Origin: Basidiobolus meristosporus CBS 931.73
Lineage: Eukaryota > Basidiobolomycota > Basidiobolomycetes > Basidiobolales > Basidiobolaceae
Length of the DNA stretch: 64,000 nt
NCBI GenBank assembly: GCA_002104905.1
Contig: MCFE01000078.1
Span: 1-64,000, forward strand
Direction of reading: 5' to 3'
This document shows, piece by piece, positions 47,361-59,602 of the stretch. The notes beneath the pieces were generated by a model, which was not told the origin of the DNA, made no database searches, and worked only from the letters and a program-made list of their open reading frames with translations. Numbering within the stretch: the first letter of the stretch is position 1; the number at the start of each line of letters is the position of its first letter. Position numbers and translations under genes: made by a program.

Positions 47361-50025
47361 ATGAGACGAAGCCAAGCTCCTAGTCAGGTGCACCTCAACG
47401 TAGGGGCTTCTACTACACCCCGCTTCAATTCCCCCTTTAAACTTGGAAAGCCATATACTTCACCCACTACACCTTCTACTACCCCGTCGAAAGAAAGCAA
47501 GTCATCCGCTGTACGTGTTTCGAAGCGAGTTTCTCCCAAGCGCAAACAACTTTCCAGTTCTTCTCAATCGTCTTGTGAAGGTGGTTCCGAAGAAGAATCA
47601 ACTTCAGATCAACGCTGTCCATCAGACTACGAATTAGAGGAAGATTCCGAACAGTCTCCGAGTGGAAAGCGCAAAAAATCGACACCTCAAAATACTCCTC
47701 GTACTCCTTTATCTTCAAAGACTGTTGATAATGAACACAATCGTGGCTCGGTTACTCCACGCCCAGGTGGCATAAACGTTCTAAGCAAAGCGTTTAGAGT
47801 TCCCACGATGAAAAATGGGAGTCCTGCGTTGGACCCTAGCCAGCGTCTCCGTCCGTTGACTTTAGGTGTACGTAGAAGACCTGCGGTTATGTGCCGTCCG
47901 TTACATGACCCTGAAGAAGAAGGCGCTCTCATATTATACGTCCCCCCTGTTCTGAGTCTAACCGAGCAACTCGAGCAGCTAAAGAGCAACGCGAAAACTA
48001 CGGATACTGAACCAAAATCGCCCGCCACAAAGCAACCCCCGCCACAAGTTCATGTAGTTGTCGATCCCAAGTTAACTAAGGTTTTGAGACCACATCAAGT
48101 TGAAGGTGTGAGATTTCTTTATGAGTGTGTTACAGGTCAACGAGTGGAAGACGCATATGGCTGTATCATGGCTGATGAAATGGGACTTGGCAAGACTTTA
48201 CAATGCATCACGTTACTATGGACATTAATTCGACAATCCCCGGAAGCTGGAAAACCTACAATAGACAAGTGTGTAATTGTCTGTCCAAGTAGTTTAGTGC
48301 GGAACTGGGCCAATGAATTAGGTAATGTGTGATGCCATAATTTCCATTTATTCATTATTGCTAATAGCTTGCATATGAAGTTAAATGGCTAGGCCCCAAT
48401 AGTATTAACCCACTCGCGTGTGACGGGAAAGGTACTAAAGAGAAAATTACCCAAGAACTCCAGAAGTTTGTATCTGGTCGTGGCCGCATGAATATATACC
48501 CCGTATTGATCATATCATACGAAACTTTACGGATACATGCACAGCTTCTTCAAAAAACACCAATTGGACTTTTACTCTGCGATGAAGGACATCGTTTGAA
48601 AAATTCAAACTCGCTGACATTTCAGGCATTGAATCTTCTTCAAGTACAACGAAGAGTCATCTTGTCAGGCACACCCATCCAAAATGATTTGTCTGAGTAC
48701 TTTAGTCTTCTAAATTTCGCAAACCCCGGTTTGTTGGGATCACCAGCGGAGTTTCGAAGAAACTACGAGAATCCTATTCTTCGGGGCCGTGATGCTATGG
48801 CAACACAACACGAGAGAGACATCAGTGACAAGAAGCTGACGGAACTGTATGCGATTGCAAACAAATTCATTATCCGGCGAACAAATGATCTACTCTCCAA
48901 GTACTTGCCATTGAAGTACGAACATATCGTATTCTGCAAGCTCAGTTCGCTTCAACTGGATTTATACAACCTCTTTGTCAATTCAAAATCAGTCAAGAAA
49001 TTGCTATCGGGATCAGGGTCACAGCCTCTAAAAGCAATCACTATGCTGAAGAAACTTTGTAATCATCCTGCCTTGTTGAATTTGCCCAAAGATCTGGAAG
49101 GCTCCGAAGAGTTACTACCATCGAACTATTCAAATCAAGTACTCGACGCTCAACTATCCGGAAAGATGTTGGTCCTTGAGCGAATGCTGATCAACATCAA
49201 AAGTAAAACTGATGACAAGATTGTACTTATCAGTAATTACACACAGACTCTAGACATATTTGAAAGAATGTGCAGAGCCAGAAGGTCAGTCCAGTGCGAC
49301 TTCGCTTCGATTATTATTTGTTACATTATACTAAAAACCTGTTTCAGGTTTCAATTTCTCAGGCTAGATGGCTCCATGACTATCGCCAAACGACAACAGC
49401 TTGTAGACAAGTTCAACAATCCCCAAGGTCCAGAGTTTGTCTTCCTATTAAGTAGTAAGGCCGGTGGCTGTGGTCTTAATTTAATAGGTGCCAATCGTTT
49501 GGTGCTTTTCGATCCTGATTGGTAAGTCTTGGAAGCTGGATGCTTCGTCGTGAAATTCTAACGATGTCGTTGAAATCTAGGAATCCTGCCTCGGATCAGC
49601 AAGCGTTGGCACGTGTGTGGCGAGATGGACAGAAGAAAGATTGTTTCATATACCGATTTATTGCTACTGGATCAATCGAAGAAAAGATCTTCCAGCGCCA
49701 GTCTCACAAACAATCGCTCAGCAGTTGTGTCGTTGATGAAGAGGAAAACGTAGAGCGGCACTTTTCACTGGAAAACTTGAGACAACTATTCAAACTGAAC
49801 ACCGAAACGATGTCCGAAACACATGATACATATAAATGCCGTAGATGTCTAAAGGGCCGTCAGCATCAAAATGCCTCGGAGCCGATGTCCTATGGTGATA
49901 GCTCCTCATGGGATCATTACAGTGAATTGGAGTGGATGAAGGTGTATGATAGTATACTTCGAGAAGCAGGAAAAGGAACTGCCTCGTATGCTTTCCAATT
50001 CAAATCCCAAAGATTAGGCTCCTAG
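47361..50025 (+). CDS. RAD54: DNA repair and recombination ATPase Rad54 (SNF2 family)
   Basis: Moves on double-stranded DNA and helps Rad51 in homologous recombination; nuclear. Four exons: 47361-48321, 48381-49284, 49348-49521 and 49581-50025, 827 residues, typical for Rad54. Residues 1-130 are a Ser/Thr/Pro-rich tail. Family N-terminal motif: [13 protein letters not shown]. Helicase motifs: motif [10 protein letters not shown] with GLGKT at 275-279; motif Ia [11 protein letters not shown]; motif II DEGH at 388-391; motif [16 protein letters not shown] with [66 protein letters not shown] read in pieces over two junctions. The C-terminal zinc-type region (CRRCLKG) is present. Introns are 59, 63 and 59 nt and phases close. 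Converges on POP1. Confidence 0.96.
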
Positions 50026-50336
50026 GACATTTCACCTGTTCTCATCTTTGAGGTCTAGTCATTCCACAATAGAGAATTTAACTTCGACAACCTTACCACT
50101 TCATGTACAGCCGAGATCTACTTTGGAACTCTATCCTGATTGTTGTATTATTAGTATCATATTATATAAATATTAGCAATTTAATGCAGTCGATTTTTGA
50201 TAACTTCTCAAGCGGGGCTGATTTGTTTATTAATTGAAAAAGATAACATCAGATGAGATGTGAGACTTTGATTCAAATCTATAAAGTGTAAAAAGTGGAA
50301 CTGCACATAACAAGCGAAACAGGCAGGAATGTCACA

Positions 50337-53300
50337 TTAGCTAAGAATTTCTAAGAGAGCAGGACGGCATGACATATTAGTAGTTCCCCGGATCAGAACA
50401 AACTGCTTCAACGATCTGTTATAAACAGCGGCAAAAGATTAATTGACGCGCCTACAAGTGCTTGAATATAAGCCTACCTTTGTCTAGTCTGATAGAGTTT
50501 ATGAAGTCCGGTTGTGGAGCAACATCCAATGGCGAACCCTTGTCCTTGTGTGAATGAATATCGCCCGTTAGTGACATATCCAATGATCGACTCGGAAGAA
50601 GGAATCGTGTTTGGCTATTGCAATGGTTAGTACGATGATTGTGCGGCTATACACAGTAAATTGAACGTACAACGGGGTTTTCCCGGGAGAATTCGACTTG
50701 CTTCTTCAAAGAAAGATGCTTCTCCCACGCGTCGTAATCCGTATTCGATGGGACATAGATCAGAGAGTGAGATCCAGGTGTTCCACGATCCAGCATTTTG
50801 ATTCTTACACAAACGACAGCTCTCTGAGCATCTGGCACTTCCTCCAATTTGATACCGCGAGTCTCAGTGGCATTAGTGATATTCTCAAGAAGTTTCTTGT
50901 TGATGATATCAAAGGAGGTATTCAAATTTGACTCCTCGAACCCACCTCTCAGAAGAGAGGTTGCTTTCTTGCCTCGAAGTATCCAGAGCTTGTCTTTGGA
51001 TGTAGGTTGCTTGCTTCCTACCAATAAATGGAAGGGCGCTTCGAATGGATGCTCAATCTTTAGTTTTTCATAATTGGGCCTCTTGGCCGGAGGTTTTTTG
51101 TTAAACATTTCCTCTGCCTTGGCTTTATGTTTGTCGCTAAATTCACGGTAGGCTTTGGTTCCAGGATAATCGTAAGGGAAGCATGGTAGACCAGCCTCAA
51201 AATGCATGGCATCACGTTCACGAAGTCCTACATCAAATAATATGTTATACAACTAAAGTAGCAGTATGAATGAGATATCCAACTAACCTCCAAATCGAGC
51301 ACCAGCAAATATGAACGATTTCCAGAAAGCCATCCCCCAGCCTGAAGGGATTATCAAATTCCAGCCATTGCTCCATTCTGGCGAAGACAAAGAATTGGTT
51401 GTGAATGCCAATCCATTTCGTTGAATCAGCAAAATAGGGATCTTGGCATCATAAATTTCGGGCTTGAGCTTGGTTCCAGGTATCAGGTTCTGTAGAAAAT
51501 ACGTCAGGATCTGGCTCGAGGCAAAGTAATTACATGTAGGATTACATCATTTCGACGTTGATTCAATTTTTCCTCGGATATCATCTCGGAAATCAACTTT
51601 CTTCTAGTCTCCGAATTCCAGATATCGGAATCTGCAACATTGTCAGGCCACTCATTCAATATGTGATTGAGATCATCAACTTTATCCTGAGGGGTATCTT
51701 CATAGCGAGAAGGGACTTTTTGAGGAAATCTATGGAAAAAGGAAAGCATCAAATGAGACAAGCGAATCGTGAGGAAATATGCGTTCGCTACTTACTGAAG
51801 ACGAGGATCATCTACAAGAAGGCCGAGGACACAACCAGGCGGAAGTGAGGAAGTAGAGCGAAGGCAGGACAACTTCTTCCAGACCTAGAAATTTTATAAC
51901 ACGTTAGAAAAAGCATTTGAAAACCAACACAAGATAAACTACCTCTGCATTTAAGCTCTCGCCAGATACTGAGAAAACTGCATCAAGAAGTGCTTGCGTT
52001 CTTGGTCCAGTTAATTCAAATTGAACCAGTTCATCACGAAGATCTTCAATTTCAATATCTATATGGTATACGTATTAATTCAGCCGTATCAAACGAGAGT
52101 CCAAGCTGCAATGTACCATCAGATAACTCTAGCTTCTCTATAGCATCCAGGAGAGCTTCATAGCTCTCCTCATAAGTGGAGGGATGAACCCACATCCAGA
52201 CGAATCTCTTGTTTGAATTTTGAGAAACTGGACGCCAGATTAACGTAACTGGACATATAGCAGCTGACGGATAGCCCATATATCTATACAAAAAAGTAGA
52301 GCATTGACGCTTGCCAGTATTGTATCTAATTCCCCCAACTGATGGGCCATTGGGGTCGGTAAGTGAGTTCAAGACATGTGTGATAGCCTTCTCGGAGCCA
52401 GAGAGCTGAATACAGCCAAAGTAAGATGCATCGTGAATCAATGATAAATATGAACTGGCTTTATACGAGCTTCGAATGCTTTTTTCGTTCGGGTGTTCCG
52501 CCTAGGTAGAGTAAGGGGAATTAGCGCTAATCGGTATGTGGATTTAATGCTGCTATCTGCTGGTCTACCAATCTATATCCCCATCTTTCGACCATCTTTG
52601 CTCTTTTTGAATGCCAGATGTGAGTTTCCAACCACCTCTTATTTACTAGCGACAAGGCGTTAGAATTTCACCGTATATGCGGTAATCATCTTTCATCTAC
52701 CTTGTCTTCGTTTGTATTCGTCCATGATGGATCCCGGTCGCCTCTTTTTGCGCCGGCTCGGTCCTTTCTTGCTGATTGTATTATCATTTGCCATCTAGAC
52801 GCAGCACAAAGATTGATTATGTAAGATATCCTGAGAAAAGTTCAGTTCGGAAGGTTGAATAATTACTTCTCTCAGAGCTTTTTCTCTCAGTCTAACGGGA
52901 AGTCTCTTGACATTGTGACTGGCTGCTCTTCTACGAAGGTGCCGAGGAAGACTTTGAAAAGCACGTTGAACAGCCCCTTCCCTGATTTTTTTAAATGCTA
53001 GGCATGAGCATCAGCGCATAGCAACAAAGTTGGAAAACTCACTTAGCGCGACGGATGGCATTTTGCATAGCATTAATTTCAAAAGAGCGCGCCTAATAGT
53101 AAGATATGCCACGGTTGGGTTGAAGGTGAGTTCTAGAACGGATAGGTCGTATATTACCAAAATATTGGCAACGAACCTCGGCGAAATCAACCACATCAAT
53201 AGTTCGTGGTGCTCTTCCGATTTGCGTTTCAATTCTTCTCGATTCTTGGTTGCGAGCTTAAAAATCACATTCCAATAGGTAAATAACTTTCTATCGAAAC

Positions 53301-53398
53301 AGTCCAACTGCGGTATATAAATCACCTCGCTTCTTTTCCCTTCCGGTTAACTCGGAAGGATTAACATTCCTTTTCATTCCTCGTTTATCATCGGACAT
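50337..53398 (-). CDS. POP1: Ribonuclease P/MRP subunit Pop1
   Basis: Largest protein subunit of nuclear RNase P and RNase MRP, for tRNA 5' processing and rRNA processing. Starts MSDDKRGMKRNVNPSELTGR at 53398. The N-terminal signature is spread over short exons: ARSFEINAMQNAIRRA, then AFQSLPRHLRRRAASHNVKR and LPVRLREKALRE. The middle has SLTDPNGPSVGGIRYNTGKR and VTLIWRP (52.0-52.44 kb). The POPLD domain region lies at 50.6-51.3 kb (FPYDYPGTKAYREF; HPFEAPFHLLVG; KDKLWILRGKKATSLL). The last two exons read PSSESIIGYVTNGRYSFTQG, then FAIGCCS and LKQFVLIRGTTNMSCRPALL, ending at 50337. About eight or more exons; inner boundaries not all fixed. The 3' end lies about 310 bp from that of RAD54, and it is divergent from TEL2. 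Confidence 0.93.
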
Positions 53399-54032
53399 AT
53401 CCAGAACGTGTGATAAAGAAACCAAGTATTCAGATTGACACAAATAATCTATTTTTTTGTCTAGTGAATTCCACTCGATCCGAATTTTGGTAAGATTTTA
53501 CCAGTAAAAAGAGTGCCGGAAGAAAATCTTTTTTTTTGAATCTGGTCTGTTTGATGTTTAATGGTTTAGCTTGAATGACATAAAACAAATGAACAATAGA
53601 AACAGTTAAGCCAACCGGTTCACCATATCGTCATATCGTCATAATGTTATACTTGACAACTATCAAGAAACACGACCTAGTCTAGAAATGCCAATGCCAG
53701 GAACAGGGACTTGTACAACAGAAACCAATATTCATTTCAGGATAGTCAGTTATGCTGCAGACCCGAAAAGTGCGATACATTGACCAGTATGAAGACTGGG
53801 CGCCAATCATGTCCCAACCTTTCTGCATATTTCCTGGTGTAGACTTCAATATATTGTGTATAATATCCTACAAATCATACCATCTTAATCCCATACACCT
53901 AAAACAACTGTAATTTCCATCCAGTATCATTCATAATGGTAGACTGTTAATCGCATCGATGAAAAGTTGATCATCTCCGTATGAACTTTCAGTGATAGCA
54001 TAGCCTACCATTGCAGCAAGTGAGCCATCACA
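53399..54032. other. Shared promoter region of POP1 and TEL2
   Basis: A 634-bp spacer between the divergent start codons. AT-rich with T tracts; no clear TATA box on either side, as is common for housekeeping genes. Confidence 0.55.
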
Positions 54033-57000
54033 ATGAGTTCAGAATCAAACGTCGCAGAATTGCGTGCAGGATTAGTGTCTCTTAGAGCAATAATAAGCAA
54101 GCCAAAAACGCCCCTTCAGGCTGTTCGCGACAGTTTAAGGGAGCCACTTCAGTTCCTGGGCAAAGATAGAAGTCCAGTTATACCTCTAAAGCATCTACCT
54201 TCGCCTACCCCTTTTCTTCAAAGGTATTTCCTAGACCGCCTACTTCCAGGATTTCAAGACTTCCTTTTGGAAAATGTTGTTGAGGACTGGCTAGTGATTT
54301 TTGACGAAGCAGAGCGGAAGAGTTTATTCGATAATTATTTTGTTGGTTCAGAAGAGTGTGGAGCATACAACAAAATCATCGCTTTCTACGCTATTCAACG
54401 ATTGGCGAAAATCAGTAGCAGAAAAGCTTCTTTACACACGCACGTAATTACAACTGTTCTCAGGTTACTACGTACAATATTTACGAGATACACGATCATC
54501 GACTTCTTGCAAGTTTTAGAAGAAGATTTTGATAAAAGTAGAGAACAGATCCGTTGGCTACAATACCAAGATTTTATAAGCTTGGTATGCTCCATACCAA
54601 CCAGAATGGCAAATATGTTAAGCGGAAATATCCCAGAGTTATTTCGCTCAGAGTATCTTTTTTGTAGATATATTGGTTTTCATCAATCCACAGCCTTGCA
54701 GCCTTAACTCTATTTTTGCAAAAGAGTATTTATTACTACGATTCTACAACAATGTGACACGGCAATCGTATGGTATGCCAAGCAAGAATTAACTGGTATA
54801 TTGCTACTCTGGCATTCTAGGGTGATAACCGTGATAGTAAATTACATTTGCCATAGTCAAACGGGCCACCTGGGTCAGTAAATGTATTGGTGAGCTGTAT
54901 CAGAAGATAGGGCGCCTGGGTCATGGAAGTAAGTATTTCTTATGATGATTGTTGAGGAGATTTGTATTCAAAAATCGAAAAATTTAAACCCAGAGCTCTT
55001 TGGGAGCACCCTATACTCTGGTATGAGGAGGAATTTCCTAAGTGTATACTCTGCTAACTACCGAGCCATTTATGAAAGAGTACTGGTGAGCATGAGTGAG
55101 CTCGAAGTGGACAAGTTTTTGGATTCACTGTTGAGATATTCGGTTCTACACGAGTCACACTGCCTTCAGGGTACGTCTAACAACCGAACTTTTTCTCCAG
55201 TTAGCTTACTAGTATATTTGCACAGAACAAGCGAGCGCCGTAACTAACAGCCTGGTAGTCAAACGGGTGGCAAATTTCTTTTCCACTCTCCTACAGCGAT
55301 TTCTGTTTGAAGTGGATTTGCAAGAGGATGAGATATTATGCTCTGAGAATATCAAATTCTTGTTCACTGAGAAGTACTTCATCAACCGCACTTTTGAAGC
55401 TGAGGCTTTACGTGCTCAGATATGTGTATTATCAGGATATCCGGACATTGCAGCGAATCCAAGTAATCAGCCATTTAAAGAATTGAGATTTGAACTCATC
55501 TAACTCTCGTCTAGCAAAACCACTCCTTAAGAAGACTTTCATGAAACTGCTTAAGACATGGACTGATCCGATCTTTATTCAGCATAGTGCAATGAAGCAG
55601 CATCTATGTAAGCTATTGATTCCATTTTCATTTCCGACCTGTGCGTAATCCATCATTCTGTCCACTATCTAGATATTACCATGGCCATACTGATTACACT
55701 AGGCTATCTCGAGAGGTCTGAGATCGAAGAGCTAAATGCTGCAAGCGTGTTTATGCCCGGAGTTACTCGTTACTTGGGAAATACAAATCCTTCAGTACGC
55801 AAATATGGAATGGTACAGCTCAGCCAACAAGCATTTACAACAATTCCGTTCGTCAAGCTTACGGTTTGAATCAGGTTACTGCGGAGATACTTGCAAAGAA
55901 AATAAGCGCCAATATGGATTCCTCAAAGCCACTTGATTTTGGATTAGATGAAAATGACACGGAAATCCATATGCTCAGGACGCTAGCTGAGTTACCTGAC
56001 GGTCTAATTTCGGAAGAGGATTCTGGTAAATTATTCAATGCAACAACCATTTGAATCACACCTATAGCTGACAAATATTCTCCCAACAAATAGACCACAA
56101 GGGCGAGCAAGAGCTGGATGCTGATACACATAGTGAGAGAGATGTTAGCGTTAGTGGTGAGAATTCCGATGATGAGTGGGACCCTGACAGTACAGAGATT
56201 CTAGAGCTGGGTATTACTACTTCCGTTTGGAGTTGTGGTATTGCAGAGTCTAACCTTTTGGAAGATCCAGATGAAGAGGAACAACTTGATGAAGACGATG
56301 ATCTAGAACCTTATCCTATGGAATCCGAAGATGAAGATGAAGGCATCGGAAAGAACAAGCTGAAAAAACCCAAGTACTCTCTATTTCGTGTCAATTGAAC
56401 ATTTCCTGAACACAGCCTCATTTCAATCCATCAAGATACTTGTCCGAGTGCTTAAGTTATCTAAAAGCTGACGAGGAGCCGGATAAAATCGAAACTGGGT
56501 TAGATATAGCCGCGGATATGATACAAAATGCCACTGAGCACGAACTAAGTAAGCCAAAAACACAGACGTTTTCTAGGATAATACTGACATGTTTGCTTTA
56601 GGTGTCTATGGACAACAATTCGCAGGAAAACTTCTACGACTACAAGACACATACGAGTTACCAAATTTCGAAAAGAACCGTACACATGCCCTAATAATGC
56701 TAATAGTGATGTGCCCAAATATCACAAATAGCTATCTGATAGAGCAATTCTATGAACGCGATTATTCGATGTCTCAGCGCTTCCTGATCTTGAACTGTCT
56801 AGTAATAGCAGCACAAAGATTATCTGAGATCACCAAGAATGATGAGACATCTTCGGTAAATACATGAACAACTTCACGCGATACACTTACTAAACAGCAT
56901 TCTCTAGAAGAAATCGGAAAACACTATCGAGTATGACGAGAAAATGCTGGATGCTATGGTGAAGGATATACAAAATATAGGGATAGGAAATGGAAAAACA

Positions 57001-57704
57001 GTGTGGGCCTCTAGACGCCAAGAAGTAGAGAGAAATAGAGGGCCACCAAGCAAAAATAGATTTGCCCAAGTGACCGGTAGATATTTCTTCTTCCCATTGA
57101 TTCACGGGGTAGGAGCGTCTGCAAGGTAACCGATTTTTTTGGTATTATCTCGTAAGGCAATTTCATTGATCATAAAAATCACCAGTGATATTTTCAATGT
57201 TCTTGGCCATCCGGTTCTACTGGAAAAATTCGTCACAACATTGGCCACGATTCTCTATTTATCTGGTAAGTTATTTCATTGCAACTCAGACATCGCCCTT
57301 GGGGCTAATATGAAATCAACCAGCTGGTGCACCTGATTTTTCGAAAATGTGTAGAGAATTCTGGGATTTCTCAAGGTCATTACAGCATTATACTCACGAG
57401 GGCGTGATCTCGGGCGTGATATTTGGCTTATTGGCGATTGTAACGATATTACCCGGAAATACTCTGGTTCACGAGTATCCCAGAGAGCTGAGCGAAGTAA
57501 AGGAATGGGCCACCGGTAAAGACGATTGTTTCAAGATCGCTTTTTTATATATTCTCACAACCCATGTAATGCTTGTTAGGTTTGTTTGACAAAACCCAGA
57601 ACGAAAAGTTGAAATCACAATGCTTAGGCTTGCTGATGAAATTTCAACAAATTATATCCGAATACCAGAGAGAGCTCTTTGTAGAGGCTGGTGTTGTGAT
57701 GTAA
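54033..57704 (+). CDS. TEL2: Telomere length regulation protein Tel2 (TELO2), multi-exon
   Basis: Subunit of the TTT (Tel2-Tti1-Tti2) co-chaperone complex that stabilises PI3K-like kinases (ATM, ATR, TOR). Exon 1 starts MSSESNVAELRAGLVSLRAI and contains LQFLGKDRSPVIPLKHLPSP and FLQRYFLDRLLPGFQDFLL. The middle exons give alpha-helical repeat text (LERSEIEELNAASVFMPGVT; NPSVRKYGMVQLSQQ). The hallmark acidic linker follows at about 56.27-56.34 kb (DEDDDLEPYPMESEDEDEG, ending KKPKY). The conserved C-terminal domain comes next: YLSECLSYLKADEEPDKIET, DIAADMIQNATEHEL, RTHALIMLIVMCPN. The end reads RELSEVKEWATGLFDKTQNE and KFQQIISEYQRELFVEAG, stopping at 57704. Many small introns split the reading frame; I did not fix all of them. 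Confidence 0.9.
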
Positions 57705-58294
57705 AGCCGGGTTTCTAGAAATCAACTTCACTTGACACCATCCTAACTATCCAATCAATAAAGAATGAACTAGTCATAGATAACTTGGGCTCAGATATTT
57801 CCAAACAATGGATCAGACTAGTGTATGACAGTTGTGTTTTCGCACATGAAGTGTGTGGCGAAAGCAAATAGGCCTTGAAATAGATTAGTGAAAGCCTCCA
57901 AACAAGACATTACACATTATCTAGACTAGCGTCTGCTTTGCCAAGATTTTAGTGGGCCGACGTGGATTCGCACAGTATTAGAAGACGAATTGGCATGCCA
58001 TTGAAAACTAAACGAATGTGTTTCAGCCGGGATTTACTGTTAGCAAAGGATTCTTGTTCGCAATCAGAGTGCCCAAACTAGACAAAATACTGACTGGTGA
58101 GATTAGAAGATCACGTTCCAAAGGGATATGTAGGCTTGATGAGAAAGCTGAGACAACGTACGAACTCCATTTGGCGGATCCTGTTTCACGCCTCTACAAT
58201 TCCGATGTGACCAGTGCTTCACTTACAATTTAAAAGTGGCCTGGAGGACTTCGGGATGGCAACGCTCTATATCGAGAACAATTCGCTCATCATC
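57705..58294. other. Intergenic, nothing recognised
   Basis: About 590 bp. A 71-codon frame at 58018-58233 (+) has no recognisable features. The frame of the next gene is open upstream of its likely start at 58295. Confidence 0.5.
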
Positions 58295-59602
58295 ATGCAT
58301 TTATCGATCGCTAGAATCATTACCTACTCGATGTATACTTTTTTAGTGCTGTTATTTTTCCATGGAGTCTGCAGTGAACGAGATTTTGACCAAAACGCAG
58401 CAGACGGGGAAATTGATGAAGAGCAGGTCAATCAAGCACTGGAGCTAGCAAGAGCCCTTTTGGGTGCCCAAGAGGCTGAAAATGTCGAGCAAGACCCGCC
58501 CAAGGTAGCCTTGGCGCTAGATCCTAGGCAAAAGGTCTTCGACCCTGAAGAACCTCCAGTAGCTGACTACGAACAAGATTCAGATGACAATTCCGATATG
58601 GAGGATTCAGAATCCGAGGAACCCGAACAAGTGGTCGAGTTTGAACAATATCCCTCACCTAACAGATATGTCGATTCGTATGTCACATATCAACGACCCA
58701 GGATTAGACGAGAATTTTCTTACAGACCGAATTACTACTACCCAAAACAAGCGGCCTACCGTCGCCAGAGCCAACCACATCTCGCAAGCCCTGCAGCTGG
58801 TTATGCATATCGTGGTCCTTATTACTCAAGACAAGTGCCACGTTATCTACCCAGAGTTTCATATCGCCCATCAGCTCCATATGCAGACTATCCACTCAAT
58901 CCAAAGGTGAACTACAGGAGAATAACTGAGACAAACAACCAAGATGTATCCTCCTCACGACTAATGCAATCCATTTCCACTCTTCGTCAAGAAATCAGAA
59001 GACTAAGATTGAATAATAGAATGGCAAAGCAAACAGTGGCCGACCTACAGCAAACTACGAAGGATGTCGAGGAGCTCAAAGCAATTGTGAAGCGAATCTT
59101 GACTAATCAAAAAGCCACACCCTCTTTTCCACCCCTAGAACCAGGGAAAACGGATAGCCCAAAGCCCCTTGTCGACTCCCTACAGGGTCAGAAGCCCAGT
59201 ATATACTCGGATGTGGTCAATTATTATGCGAAGTTGGGGATGAAGGATTTTGATCTGTACTCTGAACCATGGAAAAAACCCCAAGCATCCAAGCAACCAC
59301 CAACCCTCTCCAAGAGTAGCCTAAATCTGATCTCGCTACCAAAAGAATTGCAGAAGAAGCTGGATACTTCCAAACTGCTGCCCAGTCCAGGAGGCTACCT
59401 TACTGGAGACGGATTTGTGTACAAAGATGGGTATTGGTACAAAGATGGGTATTGGTACAAAGACGGGTATTGGTATAAGGACGGGTACTATTGGGAGGAT
59501 GGCAAATGGTATAATAGCGTTACTGAGGTGATTCCTCAGAAGAACTGTACATCTACCCTACCCTGTCGACTGGGGTTTCCGCCCGAAACTCCGACACTGT
59601 AA
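58295..59602 (+). CDS. Secreted protein with acidic, Tyr/Arg-rich, coiled-coil and YKDGYW-repeat regions
   Basis: Unknown function; no family recognised. The start at 58295 is preferred over the in-frame ATG at 58256 because it puts a signal peptide at the very N-terminus (MHLSIARIITYSMYTFLVLL, cleavage near VCS-ERD). 435 residues. Regions: acidic Asp/Glu-rich 86-118; Tyr/Arg/Pro-rich 121-208 (SYRPNYYYP, YRGPYYSR), predicted disordered and basic; coiled coil 218-272 (ISTLRQEIRRLRLNN, DVEELKAIVKRIL); Pro/Lys-rich linker; four tandem YKDGYW hexapeptides at 376-399, followed by WEDGKWY; and two cysteines near the C-terminus (NC...PC). The Tyr/Trp/Gly repeats look like adhesive or wall-binding repeats, but that is inference. 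Single exon. Confidence 0.7.
   Translation: MHLSIARIITYSMYTFLVLLFFHGVCSERDFDQNAADGEIDEEQVNQALELARALLGAQEAENVEQDPPKVALALDPRQKVFDPEEPPVADYEQDSDDNSDMEDSESEEPEQVVEFEQYPSPNRYVDSYVTYQRPRIRREFSYRPNYYYPKQAAYRRQSQPHLASPAAGYAYRGPYYSRQVPRYLPRVSYRPSAPYADYPLNPKVNYRRITETNNQDVSSSRLMQSISTLRQEIRRLRLNNRMAKQTVADLQQTTKDVEELKAIVKRILTNQKATPSFPPLEPGKTDSPKPLVDSLQGQKPSIYSDVVNYYAKLGMKDFDLYSEPWKKPQASKQPPTLSKSSLNLISLPKELQKKLDTSKLLPSPGGYLTGDGFVYKDGYWYKDGYWYKDGYWYKDGYYWEDGKWYNSVTEVIPQKNCTSTLPCRLGFPPETPTL
59420..59491 (+). repeat. 18-bp tandem repeat, four units, coding YKDGYW
   Basis: Four consecutive 18-bp units lie inside the secreted-protein gene. Units 1 and 2 are identical (TACAAAGATGGGTATTGG); unit 3 has one synonymous change; unit 4 has several changes and codes YKDGYY. 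A partly similar WEDGKW follows. The identical units point to recent duplication. Confidence 0.9.
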
